A stretch of 64,000 nt of DNA. Source: Selaginella moellendorffii. Its lineage: Eukaryota > Streptophyta > Lycopodiopsida > Selaginellales > Selaginellaceae. The translations under genes were made by a program, and so were the position numbers. The notes below the pieces were generated by a model. That model did not search any database and had not been told where the DNA came from. It worked only from the letters and a program-made list of their open reading frames with translations. The stretch's first letter is position 1, and every line of letters starts with the position of its first letter. The stretch lies in the NCBI RefSeq assembly GCF_000143415.4, contig NW_003314320.1, positions 796,819 to 860,818 of the forward strand, read 5' to 3'. This document shows positions 22,603-33,098 of this stretch, in pieces.

Positions 22603-25095
22603 TATAAGACACAAATCCTTATGCCTCAAAATGGAGCCGAAAAGGTGCCACATGGCTGTGGTCAAAGTGGAAATCAAAATGAGCGTAACATGTTTGGATT
22701 AAATATTCCGACGTGAAAAGTCAAGTGGGAGTAGAACTCCTAAAGAAGTGCTTGAGGAATGAGTACAAAACAATTAGTGAACAAGTCTCTAGAAAAGGAC
22801 ACAAGAGGGACCAACACATGGCAAGTTTTATGACACACAGGGAAGTGTTGGGATGGAGTTTAAGATGGAGTCTGAGAAGGGATCAAAGATAGAGTCTAAG
22901 ATGGAATCCAAGAAGGAGTCCAAGAAGGAGTCTGAGATGGGGACTGAGATTGAGATCGAGACTGAGATCGAGACCGAGATTGTGTCCGAGTCCGGGTCTA
23001 AATTCGAGTTTGAGTCCAAATCCAAATCCGAGTCCGAGTCCAAGTCTGTCGCGAATGTGACTTTGGGTATCAAAACTTACCTGTCGGCCAGTCCTTACAG
23101 ACACTCTTTCGTTACTGCCATGACGGCAGGAGGTCGGTATTACTGGACCCTTTATTAATCCCTCTTGTGCTAGTGGAGTTAACTAGGCATTTCAAGTATA
23201 CTTAGACCGGACGATCATAAGGACGAAATTCTTACATGCTATTAGCTAAGCATACTTAGCCTGATATGGAGTTCCTATCTCGTTGTGTCTTGCATTGGCT
23301 AGTGACAAGAACCCTCATGTATTGAGATTAGTCCCTTAATATTGTTACATGATAGTTTACTATGTCTGCCAAAACACCCTCACTATCATGCCCCTTGTGT
23401 TAGTATCATTCCGGTCCCAAATGCTATTTATAGAAAGTGTCCAGATTTGCTCATTTGGCATATCTATAGAATGTAGAGATTGTCTTGAACACAATGGTGT
23501 TCATCCCATGTCCAAATTCGCAATCTAAAAACATTCTATATTTAATAAGTTTCAAGCTTGATCCAAAGACTGACTCTTGATACTAAGGGAGGCTTAAGGT
23601 GAAAGCCCAAAGCGTGTGTTCTTCAAGGGGGGGGGGGCAAGGGGGTTCCAAATATATAGTAAGGATAGTGGGTAGGTTGGGTATGGCCAACCAACATGAG
23701 GTATAATTTAGCTCCCGCTTGTGTGCTTGTTCTTGTTTTGCATCTGGCTTAGGTCTAAACCTAAGTTCCATTCCATGTTAGCTACCTACACTTGGATTGG
23801 GAACATTAACCATTCAATCTCCTAGGGGAGATAAAGCCACCTTTTGAATAATTCACCAAATTACCCCATTTGTCCATTTATGTTCGCTCTAGCTTTGTAG
23901 TGGTTATATCATCACCCACTATATGGGTATAGCCTTTTTTGATCATATTAGCCTTTCTTAGCCAAATTAGTTCCATTATAGTTGTCCTTTTACTATCCTT
24001 TTAGAGTTCACCAGACACCCTAGAATCTAGGAAATGATTGCTTTAGGCTTTCACCCTCAAACTGAGACTCAAACTTAGACTTTGTAGTGCCACGTGGTTT
24101 TTACCCTTTATCCTATGGTGATTTACTATAGGATAACACCACGAAGTAGAACCTAAACCCTCCATATGCCATGTGTTAGATGCCATGTGTCACATGCCAC
24201 GTGTTCATTGGACAGTGGACATTGGATAGGTTCAAGGCGTTGGGCCGTTGAATAAAGGAATGGTGCTAAACTCCCAAGCATGGAGCCAAGGAGTGACGGA
24301 ACCGGATCACGGAGCAACTCCCTAACATACAGCCCAAGGAGCAAAGGGACAAAAGCACGAAATGACTTAGAACAGTCCTAAAGTATCCAGTGTCCTAATG
24401 CCATAATCAACATGCAAAAATGGAGCCAAACGGAGTTTAGCCCTATTTTGGCATACCAGTGGCCTAACACAAGGATGTGAGTACTCTAGTGTGGCTTATT
24501 GGAACAGCCACATGGCTAAGGCACTTAGAAGCAGAAGGTGGGGAGAGTACCCACAATGCTCGTGTTAGGCCGTGGTGTTTCGAAATGTTATCCCAAAATC
24601 CCGGACTGTGGAAAAAAAGAGGAGCAATTCTCTTGTGTAGTGATGAAGGATACAATTACATGGCAAGGAAGGCATAAAGGTCAATAAGACTTAGTGGTCA
24701 GGTCTTTGGGCCCTAACTCAGTGGTGGTGTTGGCAAGCATAGCCTTGGATGGAAAGGGAATTAATGAAGACTAAAAAAGGGATATTGGGAAAGAGTGTTT
24801 TTTATGTCTCCTGGCATCCTAAGGATGCTAAAGTGTGGTTATGGGATAACCACTTATGGACGGATGACCCAATCTTTGGGAGACGAGACTATAGTATAAG
24901 TGGTTTTAGGGTATGCACAAGACAAAGGTGAATAATTATAATTTTAGTGTAACGGGCTAATATATCAATGGTACCTTTGGGTGTTTATTGTGGGATCAAA
25001 TATATGGAGCATTTAGACTAAGTGCAAAAGTTGAGTGGTATAGATGCCATTTACAGGGCTAATATATCCCTAAGTCAAAAAAACTTATAAAGGTT
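22603..25095 (-). mobile_element. Nest of diverged copies of the solo-LTR family, both orientations
   Basis: 22603-22870 is the reverse complement, by eye, of the right end of the solo LTR (shared blocks 'ggtgccac', 'gagtgtaaca/gagcgtaaca', 'gaactcctaa', 'gaccaacacatg'). 22853-23050 is the diverged minisatellite. 23200-23660 is inverted relative to 11.4-11.8 kb. 23790-24060 matches 18860-19140 in plus orientation ('gcatcggcc...caatctcc', 'cttcaccaa..taccccg'). 24480-25090 again matches the solo LTR in inverse orientation ('gagagtaccca', 'ggcatcctaaggatgcta', 'acttagtggtcagg'). The block is therefore a mosaic of several insertions. It has no coding capacity. Confidence 0.65.
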
Positions 25096-25103
25096 GTGTA
25101 GTG

Positions 25104-25909
25104 TATGTGATTATGGGATGAGATTTGAATATACTGTCACCATGGATCCTTGGAACTTTAGGGGATAAATGGGGATAAAATAGCCACTAAGGGCTCTCTC
25201 ATCAAACAATTGCTCCTTTTCCAATTGGCTTAAAGGGAAAGAGATAGAGTGCGTTACAGTTGGTATCGGAGCAAATGGCACGGGTTCGATTCCCATTGAT
25301 TAGTGGCTACTTAAAAATATAATACACCCTTGAGCAAGGTATATTCCTACCCCTAAATTTGAAATCGTACATATTAGACATCCATGCGTACGTCTTTCCT
25401 CTTGTGTGGAGTATTCATGGACGAAGGTATCCACCGTGGGACTACGGTACGGGTGGATGACTAGTTGCTTCACATGGAATAACTGGTCTACACAATGGAA
25501 GGATTGGTAGATTGAGTGTAGGTATCCACCGTGAGACTACGGTACGGGTGGATGACTAGTTGCCTCACATGGAATAATTGGTCTACACAATGGAAGGATT
25601 GGTAGATTGAGTGTAGGTATCCACCGTGGGACTACGGTACGGGTGGATGACTAGTTGCCTCACATGGAATAATTGGTCTACACAATGGAAGGATTGGTAG
25701 ATTGAGTGTGAAAATGGAGGTGTTGGTTCCCCTTGGCTTAGTAGGGGTTGTTAGTCAATAGTCAATGAGGATATTGACATCTCTAAAGGGATCATGGGAT
25801 AAAATTTGGATATACTGTTACTATGGATGGGCTCTCTTATCAAACAATTGCCCCTTTTCCAGTTGGTGCGCTACAAAACAATTGCCCCTTTTCCAGTTGG
25901 TGCGCTACA
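25104..25909 (+). mobile_element. Second short TRIM-like element with tandem repeats inside
   Basis: A left repeat ending 'gcgttaca' (25251-25258) is followed at once by 'gttggtatcggagc', a tRNA-Met-type primer-binding site. A right repeat at about 25789-25874 shares 'tggatatactgt', 'accatgga/actatggat', 'gggctctct', 'atcaaacaattgc' and 'cttttcca' and ends 'gcgctaca'. The last 34 bp of the right repeat is duplicated (25876-25909). The internal part is mostly three 95-bp tandem repeats and has no open frame. Boundaries are approximate. Confidence 0.55.
25426..25710. repeat. Three near-identical 95-bp tandem repeats
   Basis: Copies begin 'ggtatccaccgtg' at 25426, 25521 and 25616. Only a few substitutions separate them ('gggact/gagact', 'gcttcac/gcctcac', 'aactgg/aattgg'). 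Each unit contains 'actacggtacgggtggatga' and 'cacaatggaaggattggtag'. Confidence 0.95.
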
Positions 25910-26302
25910 GGTTGTGAGTGAGACTTCTTTAAATGGTTAAATGGAAAATTTAGTTGTTTATAGTACTATTATCATCCATTTACCGAGTATAAAGTAAATG
26001 ACTTAGTATTAGTCCATTTTCCCAATTTTATGGTACATAATTTGTCTAAAGGGCTTCTTGCTCAGTAGAAAAGATTGTATTAGGTGTTGTGGCAACTTAG
26101 ACTGCAAATTTATGAAACTTAGCATGACATCTAGTAGGCAAATCCTCTAGAAATTATACATGTGCAACAACTAAAACACTTAGAATCATGAACACCTAAC
26201 ACCACTTATAGATCCATCAATACCTCCTCGTGATTTTCCTACAGATCTTAACCCATCCACAAAAGAACCTTAACAGTCTTCCATCATTCCAAGAGAAGGG
26301 GA

Positions 26303-26475
26303 TGATATAAAGTCTAAGTTTACAGTTGTGATGTTGTATATTAATATTAGCATAATGGGATTTTGATAGCTGGTGGATTGGTTTTAATCTGAACAATTTG
26401 CTTTTGTATATAAACTAGGGTTTTTGGGCTAATTAATATGCACCTTTTTGTATTCTATTTCCATATTTCATATAT
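26303..26475 (+). repeat. Probable 3' LTR of the gypsy element
   Basis: Counterpart of 16481-16655. It begins TGATATAAAGTC right after the purine tract and includes a TATA-like 'gtatataaactaggg'. The end is approximate because both copies decay into AT-rich sequence. Confidence 0.65.
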
Positions 26476-26551
26476 TTATATAACTAAATTTTAGTATTAT
26501 TTTAATGTTATATTTTAACTCAAAAGATAAAATAACTAGTTACCGTTATCA

Positions 26552-26556
<5 letters not shown>

Positions 26557-26605
<49 letters not shown>
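26557..26605. repeat. (TA)n microsatellite
   Basis: About 24 uninterrupted TA dinucleotides just outside the gypsy 3' LTR. The rest of 26475-26940 is AT-rich and empty. Confidence 0.95.
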
Positions 26606-26609
<4 letters not shown>

Positions 26610-27137
26610 ATGTATTACTGCTCCCTATAAAAATATATGAATAAGTTATTTCTGTATATATTTGATAATTGAGCTATCATGCTTGTTGAGGGTTTTCATG
26701 ATATGGGTTGTTAAAGTTCTTTGATGTAATATTATTAGTGTAAATATGTAAAACAATATTATGAAACTTAAAATTATTTACACATAATATTGCAAAATAT
26801 AATATACTTCGAATAAGCTAGGATTGAGATGGATAGTTATATTGTGTTTTATAGTTAAAAAATTTATTTTTGCAAATATTACATAACGAATGCATTTTAA
26901 GTAAGCTGTCAATTGTCCATGTACGTGTCAGAAATATTTAAACTTGCGTCTTAGGTACAGTGAGGGCGAGGCTACAATGGCGCCGACGCATCAGGAGCTC
27001 CGATCGATGCCCTGATCCGCGAGGTACTGTAGATGGAGCGATTGCTTGAAACGTCCTAGCAGGAATTTGGGAACAGGAAATAGGGTTTACCAGTCGCTAT
27101 GCTGCGCCGCATTTGATCCTTCTTGCTCAAAAAGATA

Positions 27138-28992
27138 ATGCCAGCAGGAGAAAGCAGCGTCGCCAAGCCTACCAAGCGCGTTCCCGAGTGGCTCAATAGT
27201 CCCGCTTGGTACACCAAGCCCAGCCATGGATTCACTCCTCCTCCGGTCGAGGATGTTGTGCAAGAGAAAGAAGCCGTCGCTACTACTCCTCCGGCAGCAC
27301 AGGAGGAGATTGAAGAAGATGAGATAGTCGAAGAAAGCGCTACAAAGGACGAGCCTGGGTTTCAGGAAAATAACGATGTGAGTTCTTCGCGTTTCCAGGA
27401 GCGAGCATTTCGAAGGACGCTGTCTTTGGATGCTCGGGTGGGACTTTTCGTGGTGGAGGTAAGATTTTCTTTTGCTGTGCACGAATGTTTTCCTGACAAT
27501 CCCGTGATCTTTTCTTTCCAGCTATCACGTACTAGAATTCATCTGGCAGAACTTCAACGTCTTGCTTCTCAAGGTATTCCCGACGTTGGAGGAATTCGTG
27601 CGACTTCGTGGAAGGTATGACACACACAAGTTGGATGTACATTCTTTTTCTTATGGATTTTGACTTGCAGCTTCTTCTTGGATATCTGCCTAGGAGCCGC
27701 GATGGATGGGATGAAGAGGTCTCCAAAAAGCGTGCACAGTATGAAGCTTTCAAGCACGAGTTTCTGATAAATCCGGTGAGTTCTGAAACGCTTTTTTTTT
27801 TTTTTTTTCTTTCCTGACGATGGGAATTGTTTGGACGCGTTTAGTCAGAGGTGACGAGAAGAACTGCGGGTGATCAAAGTGGTAGTTTGAGCAGCAATAA
27901 AGGATTTTTGCCGAGACACGATGTTTCTCATGGTGATCATCCACTTAGCGTTGGAAGTACTAGCGTTTGGAACCAGTTTTTTAAGGTTTGTTTACTTCCT
28001 TTGCAATTCCAATCCAAATGGAATTTCCACTTCGCAGGACACGGAACTTTTCGAGCAGATTGATCGTGATGTTAAGCGAACTCATCCTGATATGCAGTTT
28101 TTCTGTGGTGATAACGAGCGCGCGCACGAAAACCAGGTTTGAGTGATTTTTTGTCTGTGGAAGTTTAGTGATGAGTGCAAGCAGGAAGCGTTAAAACGAG
28201 CGTTATTCATATTTGCGAAACTAAATCCTGGGATAAGATATGTCCAAGGAATGAACGAAGTGATGGCTCCACTCTACTACGTTTTCAGGACGGATCCAGA
28301 CGAATCAAATGCGGTAAGTCGTTTATTTCTGGAATTTTGTTGTTTTGTTCATACTTAAAAGCTGTTGATTTGTGGTAGTAAAGGTTCACGCGGAGCCAGA
28401 TGCGTTTTTCTGCTTTGTAGACCTCCTTAGCGATTTCAGAGATCATTTCTGTCAGCAATTGGATAACAGTGCTGTGGGAATTCGATCAACCATTAGCCAG
28501 CTTACAAACCTCTTGAAGATGCACGACGAAGAGCTCTGGAGACATCTAGAGCAAGTTTCTAAGGTTCGAAAGCTGTCCTTCAAATGTTTCCTCTTTCTCT
28601 CTGTGTGTCTCAAGCTATTAGTGCGTGGTTTTCTCACAGGTGAATCCACAGTTCTACGCGTTCCGGTGGATAACTTTGTTACTCACTCAAGAGTTTGATT
28701 TTGCCGATACTCTCCGGCTTTGGGATTCTCTTCTCAGCAATCCCGACGGGCCACTGGTAAGTGGTGCTCTCGATTTTTTTTTTCTTCCTCGCTTTCACCT
28801 TGTTTTAACGCCTCGCTCGTAAATCCTTTCCAGGAAATCTTGCTGAGAGTTTGCTGTGCGATGCTACTGTCCGTGAGGAATCGACTCCTCGCGGGCGATT
28901 TCACTTCCAACTTGAAGCTCTTGCAACACTTTCCTCGCGTGGACATCCACTTGTTACTTAAAGCTGCCGAGGAGCTCAAGTCCTCCCAATAA
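27138..28992 (+). CDS. TBC-domain RabGAP, TBC1D13-like, 9 exons
   Basis: This protein stimulates GTP hydrolysis by a Rab GTPase in membrane trafficking. Exons are 27138-27458, 27522-27614, 27671-27775, 27845-27985, 28038-28136, 28185-28313, 28384-28563, 28640-28756 and 28834-28992. All introns are phase 0 and 49-77 nt, and the joined protein is 447 aa. The N-terminal ~120 residues are a Pro/Glu-rich linker. The TBC domain starts at 'GIPDVGGIRATSWKLLLGYLP'. The arginine finger is present in 'IDRDVKR' (IxxDxxR) and the glutamine finger in 'YVQGMNE' (YxQ), so it should be catalytically competent. 'FFCFVDLLSDFRDHFCQQLD' and 'FDFADTLRLWDSLL' complete the fold. An ATG at 26977 opens a 12-codon frame upstream that may be an upstream ORF in the leader. 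Confidence 0.93.
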
Positions 28993-29279
28993 CTTCACTT
29001 CTATCCACCTATTCTTCTCGCTTGGATTATCTTCCATTCCATTCCCTTGGGTATAATTTGTAGATACAATCTTCGATTTCGTGAACTATAATATTTGTAT
29101 CTCATCAATGTTTCGATTACTGCGGAAGAATGGGAAATTTTCTTGTAGCTCCCAAAAGACGTGGCTAGCAACATCTCTATCCGTACCGCACGGCAAGGCC
29201 ACTACTACGTGCCGTACAGTGATTTCATACGGATTTAGGGCGCCTTTGCCAATCTTCGTGTTCTTGGCGGCAACAGAAA

Positions 29280-31641
29280 ATGGCGGGCGATTCTTCGCTG
29301 GAGGTCGAAGAAATGCCTGTCGCTGCCACTGCCGCCGCCGCTCCTCCTCCTCCTCCTCCTCCTCCAAATCAAAATCCTCCATCCAGCGGCGCCGGTGGCA
29401 GCCCCTGCTTCGACATCTCTGAGTTCTTGGGGACGCCGGGCCGCAAGGATGGATCCTCCTCGGGCGGCGGCAGCAATGCCGGCGGCAACACCGACGAAGT
29501 CTTCTCCAATCTCTCAGGCTTGAATCTTTCCCCCTACATGCTGGCCCCGGCGATCCCGATCGCGTGTTGCAAGTCGGAGAGCGTGGATTCTCACCTCCAC
29601 GACGCGGATTTCAGTGCCCTGCTGCTCTATCGGGCCCATAATCCGCACCATCGGGCCGGATCCGTGGCTGGATCGGGAGGAGGAGGAGGAGGATTATCGA
29701 CGGCTGGAGCACAGGGCAATGGCGGCAATTGCCGGAGTCACAGCGGCAGCGGCGGTGGGGGCGGCGGCAGGGATTTTGGATTCGACGACATGGAGGCGCC
29801 ATTCGGTCTCTTTGGATCTTGCTCGTCGATGGATCCATCCGACACCGCGGGAGCACTGGTAAATCATTCTATCGTTTCATCACCCTTCCCACCCGGAGAG
29901 GCTAGGTCGTGTTCTTCCTTCCCCATGTTTGGGCAGCATGGCTCTTTCTTGGCAGGCGATCACTGCTGTGGTGTTGGTGAGGACCTTCACGGGTCTTCCC
30001 TGGCCGCCGCCATGGGCGACGTTGTTGTGGGTGGTGGAGGACACCACAACTCTTTCGCGGGCAGCAATGCTTGCGACCACTGGGGTGTGCTGTGCGATGG
30101 AGGCGCAGCACATCACCACAGTGTCCACCACCACCACTCCACCACCTCTTCTAACACACCACCATCTTTGCAGCAGCACAGCACTTCTTTGCAGTGTGAC
30201 TCCTGCCAAATTCTACGCTGCATCATCCATTCCAATGGTGCTTAGCTTCACACCTCTTTTGTCCATTGCTTCTCTGTCTGGTTTTACTTTTTGATCATCT
30301 TTCCTGTGCTTTGCAGTGCAGTGTTATTGCGTACTTGTTCTGTGTGTTCGTGTGTGTGTGTGTGTGTCATCAGGTGGCTGGCTGGCCTAGAGAGTTGAGG
30401 GTGGTCTCTTCAATTTTTTTCTCTCTGTGGTGGATGGAGTGAGTGCATATTTTGTGTGCTCAGCTCATATGGATCCATGTCCTTCCTCCGTTTTCTTTGT
30501 TGCCTCCCTCTTTCATACGAGACGCGCAGGTATTTAGCCGCGCAGAGCTCACAAAAGTGTTGCAGTGGCAGTAATTTTTTCTAACAAGGATTTTGGGCCC
30601 CAGGGGTTCAAGACACAAAGCTTGAGATTCATGGTTGTGATAATATAAGCTACCATGCAGTGTTGCACACGAGGTTTTGTATCGACGATGGATTCCCAAC
30701 GGCTTTGGAGCAACAGATGGTCGAGTAAGCCTCGGTGAAACTGTCTAGTTGTCCTTCGCTTCTTTCTTTTCTAATTCTATTGCTTTCTCCATTTTTCCGA
30801 GCTTCTAAAGAATGGTGGCTTTTGATTGTTCCAGGTTTCCAGTGGGAAACGCCGAGTACGTGAGACAGTTTCTGCTTCAATATAGTCTTCTTCGTAGAAA
30901 GGAAGGGTTTGTTCTCCGGCACGACTCTTTGTCTGCTGGAGTTGATCAAGGATCAGGATTTAGTTTTGTCCCAGAACGTGGCTACAACGTATCTGGTGCA
31001 TTTCTCTCCAAACAAATCGGTACGCTTTTCGCGAAACTTTACGTTTCCAGTAGTAGTTAATGAAGTGCTTTAAACCAGGAGCCGACTTCTCGAGCAACGG
31101 CGCGTATTCCAAGCCTGGACAGGCTAAACTACTCCAGAGCGGCTCTACTGATGGCACCGACCAGGGAGAACCATCAGCGGCGCCTGCCAAGCCACCAAAG
31201 AGCAACGCTGCAGCCCAGGTTCTTTCCCTTGTAGTTTAGTTTAACTTCTCACACTCAGCGGTGGACTTTCGCTGGCACCAGAGAGAGCGAACAGGGAAGC
31301 TCAAAATGTCCGACTTGGCACAACACTTCCACCTGCCTATCAATGCCGCGGCCAAAGAGCTGGGGATTTGCCCCACAGTCTTGAAAAAGATTTGCAGAAG
31401 GAATGGAATGAGGAGATGGCCACACCGCAAGGTGAGTGACGTGATTACTTCCTCGCGGTGGCAGCATTGGTTTTAAAGGTCTCTTGTTGCGCAGATAAAG
31501 AGCATAGAGCGTATAATCGCGACTTTGGAGCAAACGATTGCGGAAGGCGCGGGGCAAGGCGACGAAGGCATCCGGATGGAGATTGCGATGTTGAGAAACG
31601 AGAGAGCGCAGCTGTGTGCGGGGCTCTTGGGGCAGAATTGA
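29280..31641 (+). CDS. RWP-RK domain transcription factor (RKD-like), 6 exons
   Basis: Predicted nuclear DNA-binding regulator. Exons are 29280-30237, 30604-30724, 30835-31019, 31079-31218, 31282-31431 and 31495-31641; phases agree throughout, giving 566 aa. The N-terminal half is low-complexity (Pro, Gly, His and Ser runs) and resembles an activation region. A conserved block 'CDSCQILRCIIHSNG', then 'KLEIHGCDNISYHAVLHTRF', precedes the DNA-binding domain as in some RWP-RK proteins. The RWP-RK domain lies in exons 5-6: 'LKMSDLAQHFHLPINAAAKELGICP', then 'LKKICRRNGMRRWPHRKIKSI', with the signature 'RWPHRK' intact. A short coiled coil follows to the stop. The acceptor at 31281 is chosen over the earlier 'ctcag' because only it keeps the frame. 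Intron 1 (366 nt) is unusually long here and holds a TG repeat (30349-30367). Confidence 0.9.
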
Positions 31642-31956
31642 AAAGAGGTGGAGAGCGGGGGGAGAATTGCTGAGCACCTCCTCCTTCGCGTCAAGTGTAT
31701 ATATACTTTGGCTGCTGCGGCGATCGATGCTTGTTTGTTACCATTCTTTGATTCATTCGTCATTGTACATTCGTGTTTTGTAAAAAGAAAGAGAGAATTT
31801 CTAGTGCTTTTAAAGCAAACCCAAATCACAGATTTTTATTTTTATTTTCATGGCAAAAAGAAGGGTTAAAAGGATGTCAAGGCACCTTTCTAATTTATGT
31901 ATAAATATGGAGTTAATGCGCTAGGAAATTTCAAGCCCTAAAAAGCATGCAACAGG

Positions 31957-32317
31957 TACGGCTTTCTGTCCAACTTCTACAGATCTCCCATCGCGCTCGA
32001 CGGCAAGGTGTGGCCGACAAGAGAGCACTACTTCCAGGCGATGAAGTCGTTTCCGGACGAGGTGAACATGGAGAAGGTGCGATGCGCAAGGTCGCTCACG
32101 GGGTGGCAGGACGCTGCCGCTGAGGAAGGATTGCGTGATGCGGACTGCCCTGCGTGCCAAGTTTGAGCAGCACGCCGATCTGCGGGCTCGCATGGTGGCT
32201 ACAAAGGGCAAGGCGCTTGTGGAACACACCAAGAATGACAAGTACTGGGCTGACAGCGGGAAGAATATGCTGGGCAAGCTCCTCGTGGAGCTCCGGGACT
32301 CGGACATTGTTGTTTAG
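31957..32317 (+). pseudogene. Broken NADAR-domain (YbiA-like) gene fragment
   Basis: Frame 1 gives 'YGFLSNFYRSPIALDGKVWPTREHYFQAMKSF', the N-terminal core of NADAR domains (N-glycosidase acting on ADP-ribose or riboflavin-pathway intermediates). Frame 2 gives 'CVMRTALRAKFEQHADLRARMVATKGKALVEHTKNDKYWADSGKNMLGKLLVELR', the C-terminal core. The change of frame falls at about 32095-32120 with no intron long enough to explain it, so a small indel is likely. No in-frame ATG precedes the domain; a stop lies about 24 bp upstream. The fragment starts 315 bp after the RWP-RK stop. It is either a decayed gene or, less likely, a gene whose first exon I cannot see. Confidence 0.7.
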
Positions 32318-32759
32318 TTAAACTCCTCTGTAAAGCTGGGCCGTGCCTCGGCTCCTTCCAGAACAGAGCATTTGATCCCTGTACGACTACATCTCTGAGA
32401 AAATCGCAAACTGGAGCGGTCATGGACTCCAATCTGTATAGAGGAAACCCTTGAACATTGCAGTGTTGTGTTGATTCCACATGCGTTGGAATATACATGA
32501 TACAATGATGTGGTTGATTTGATTTAATCTGCTTATCACGGTAATAGTCAACCTTTTGCCTTGAATATTTAAACGTTATGGACATGGCCATCAACGTTTG
32601 TGATTTGTGGCACCTATCTCAAATCAAGCGCGATGAAAAGGCAGCCCCTTCCATGCTTATGCGAAAGAACCGAATGAAGAAATTACATGATTGTTCGCCT
32701 TTGAAAACAAAAGGACGATAAGATTGTAGTTGCTGAGAATTAGAAGTCAAGGATTGCTC

Positions 32760-33060
32760 CTAGAGTGCCTCTGGAATTTTGGGAGACCTTTTAGCCTTTT
32801 TAGGAGGCTTTGGATGCTTTGGCCTCTTGATAGCCTTGCAGTGCTTGGGTTTCTTCTCATGTTTGTTTGCCTCTTCAAATCGATGACAGCTCCACTCCGG
32901 CGCATGCTTGTCTGCTTCAAAATCACTAGTGAGCATGGATTGGAATTCAAAAGTGAAAGAGCATACCGGCAGAGACTGGCTGCGTTGTCCAATGGTTCGC
33001 GCAATTTGTAAATGTGGAGGAGAGTAGAACCATCACCAACAACAAAACAGCATATCCCAT
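32760..33060 (-). CDS. Predicted small secreted basic peptide, 82 aa, 2 exons
   Basis: No known family is recognised. Exon 1 is 33060-32967 and exon 2 is 32914-32760, with a 52-nt intron (gtatgc...tttgaag), phase 1; the joined frame is 249 nt. The N-terminus 'MGYAVLLLVMVLLSSTFTNC' is a strong signal peptide with likely cleavage near 'NCA'. The mature part is short, with two Cys ('EWSCHRF', 'KHCKAIK') and a Lys/Pro-rich tail ending 'KRPKHPKPPKKAKRSPKIPEAL'. It lies 39 bp beyond the likely end of the DIS3L gene on the same strand. The basic tail could suit a processed signalling or antimicrobial peptide, but that is speculation. An alternative is that exon 2 is a terminal exon of DIS3L, though the phase does not fit well. 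Confidence 0.55.
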
Positions 33061-33098
33061 GTCGAGAAGAAGCCCCGATTGAGAAACTTGAAAAGTTT

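Larger units (their letters stand above)
16481..26475 (+). mobile_element. Decayed Ty3/gypsy LTR retrotransposon hosting nested insertions
   Basis: Two related LTR-like ends bracket about 10 kb. The left copy (from 16481) and right copy (from 26303) share 'tttacag/gtacag', 'aatattagc', 'ggattttgatagc', 'tatataaactaggg/tatataagctagg' and 'ttaattaatatgcac'. A purine run 'aagagaagggga' (26291-26302) just before the right copy is a good polypurine tract. Between them are decayed gag (~16.9-17.3 kb), RT (17.5-18.0 and 20.15-20.5 kb), RNase H (20.6-21.5 kb) and integrase (21.85-22.35 kb) in plus orientation, all with many stops. Nested elements at 18003-20151, 22.6-25.1 kb and 25.1-25.9 kb account for much of the length. 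The element is dead. Confidence 0.8.

Noticed and set aside
25251-25300. tRNA gene or SINE head, because of a B-box-like 'gggttcgattccc'
   Set aside because: No acceptor stem, anticodon arm or A box fits; the stretch is the primer-binding site and leader of a short LTR element, where such motifs are common.
25426-25710. CRISPR-like array
   Set aside because: Three abutting 95-bp copies without spacers in plant nuclear DNA; simply a tandem repeat.
27378-27398. Intron 'gtgagt...tttccag' in TBC exon 1
   Set aside because: Only 21 nt, too short to splice, and the frame reads through it.
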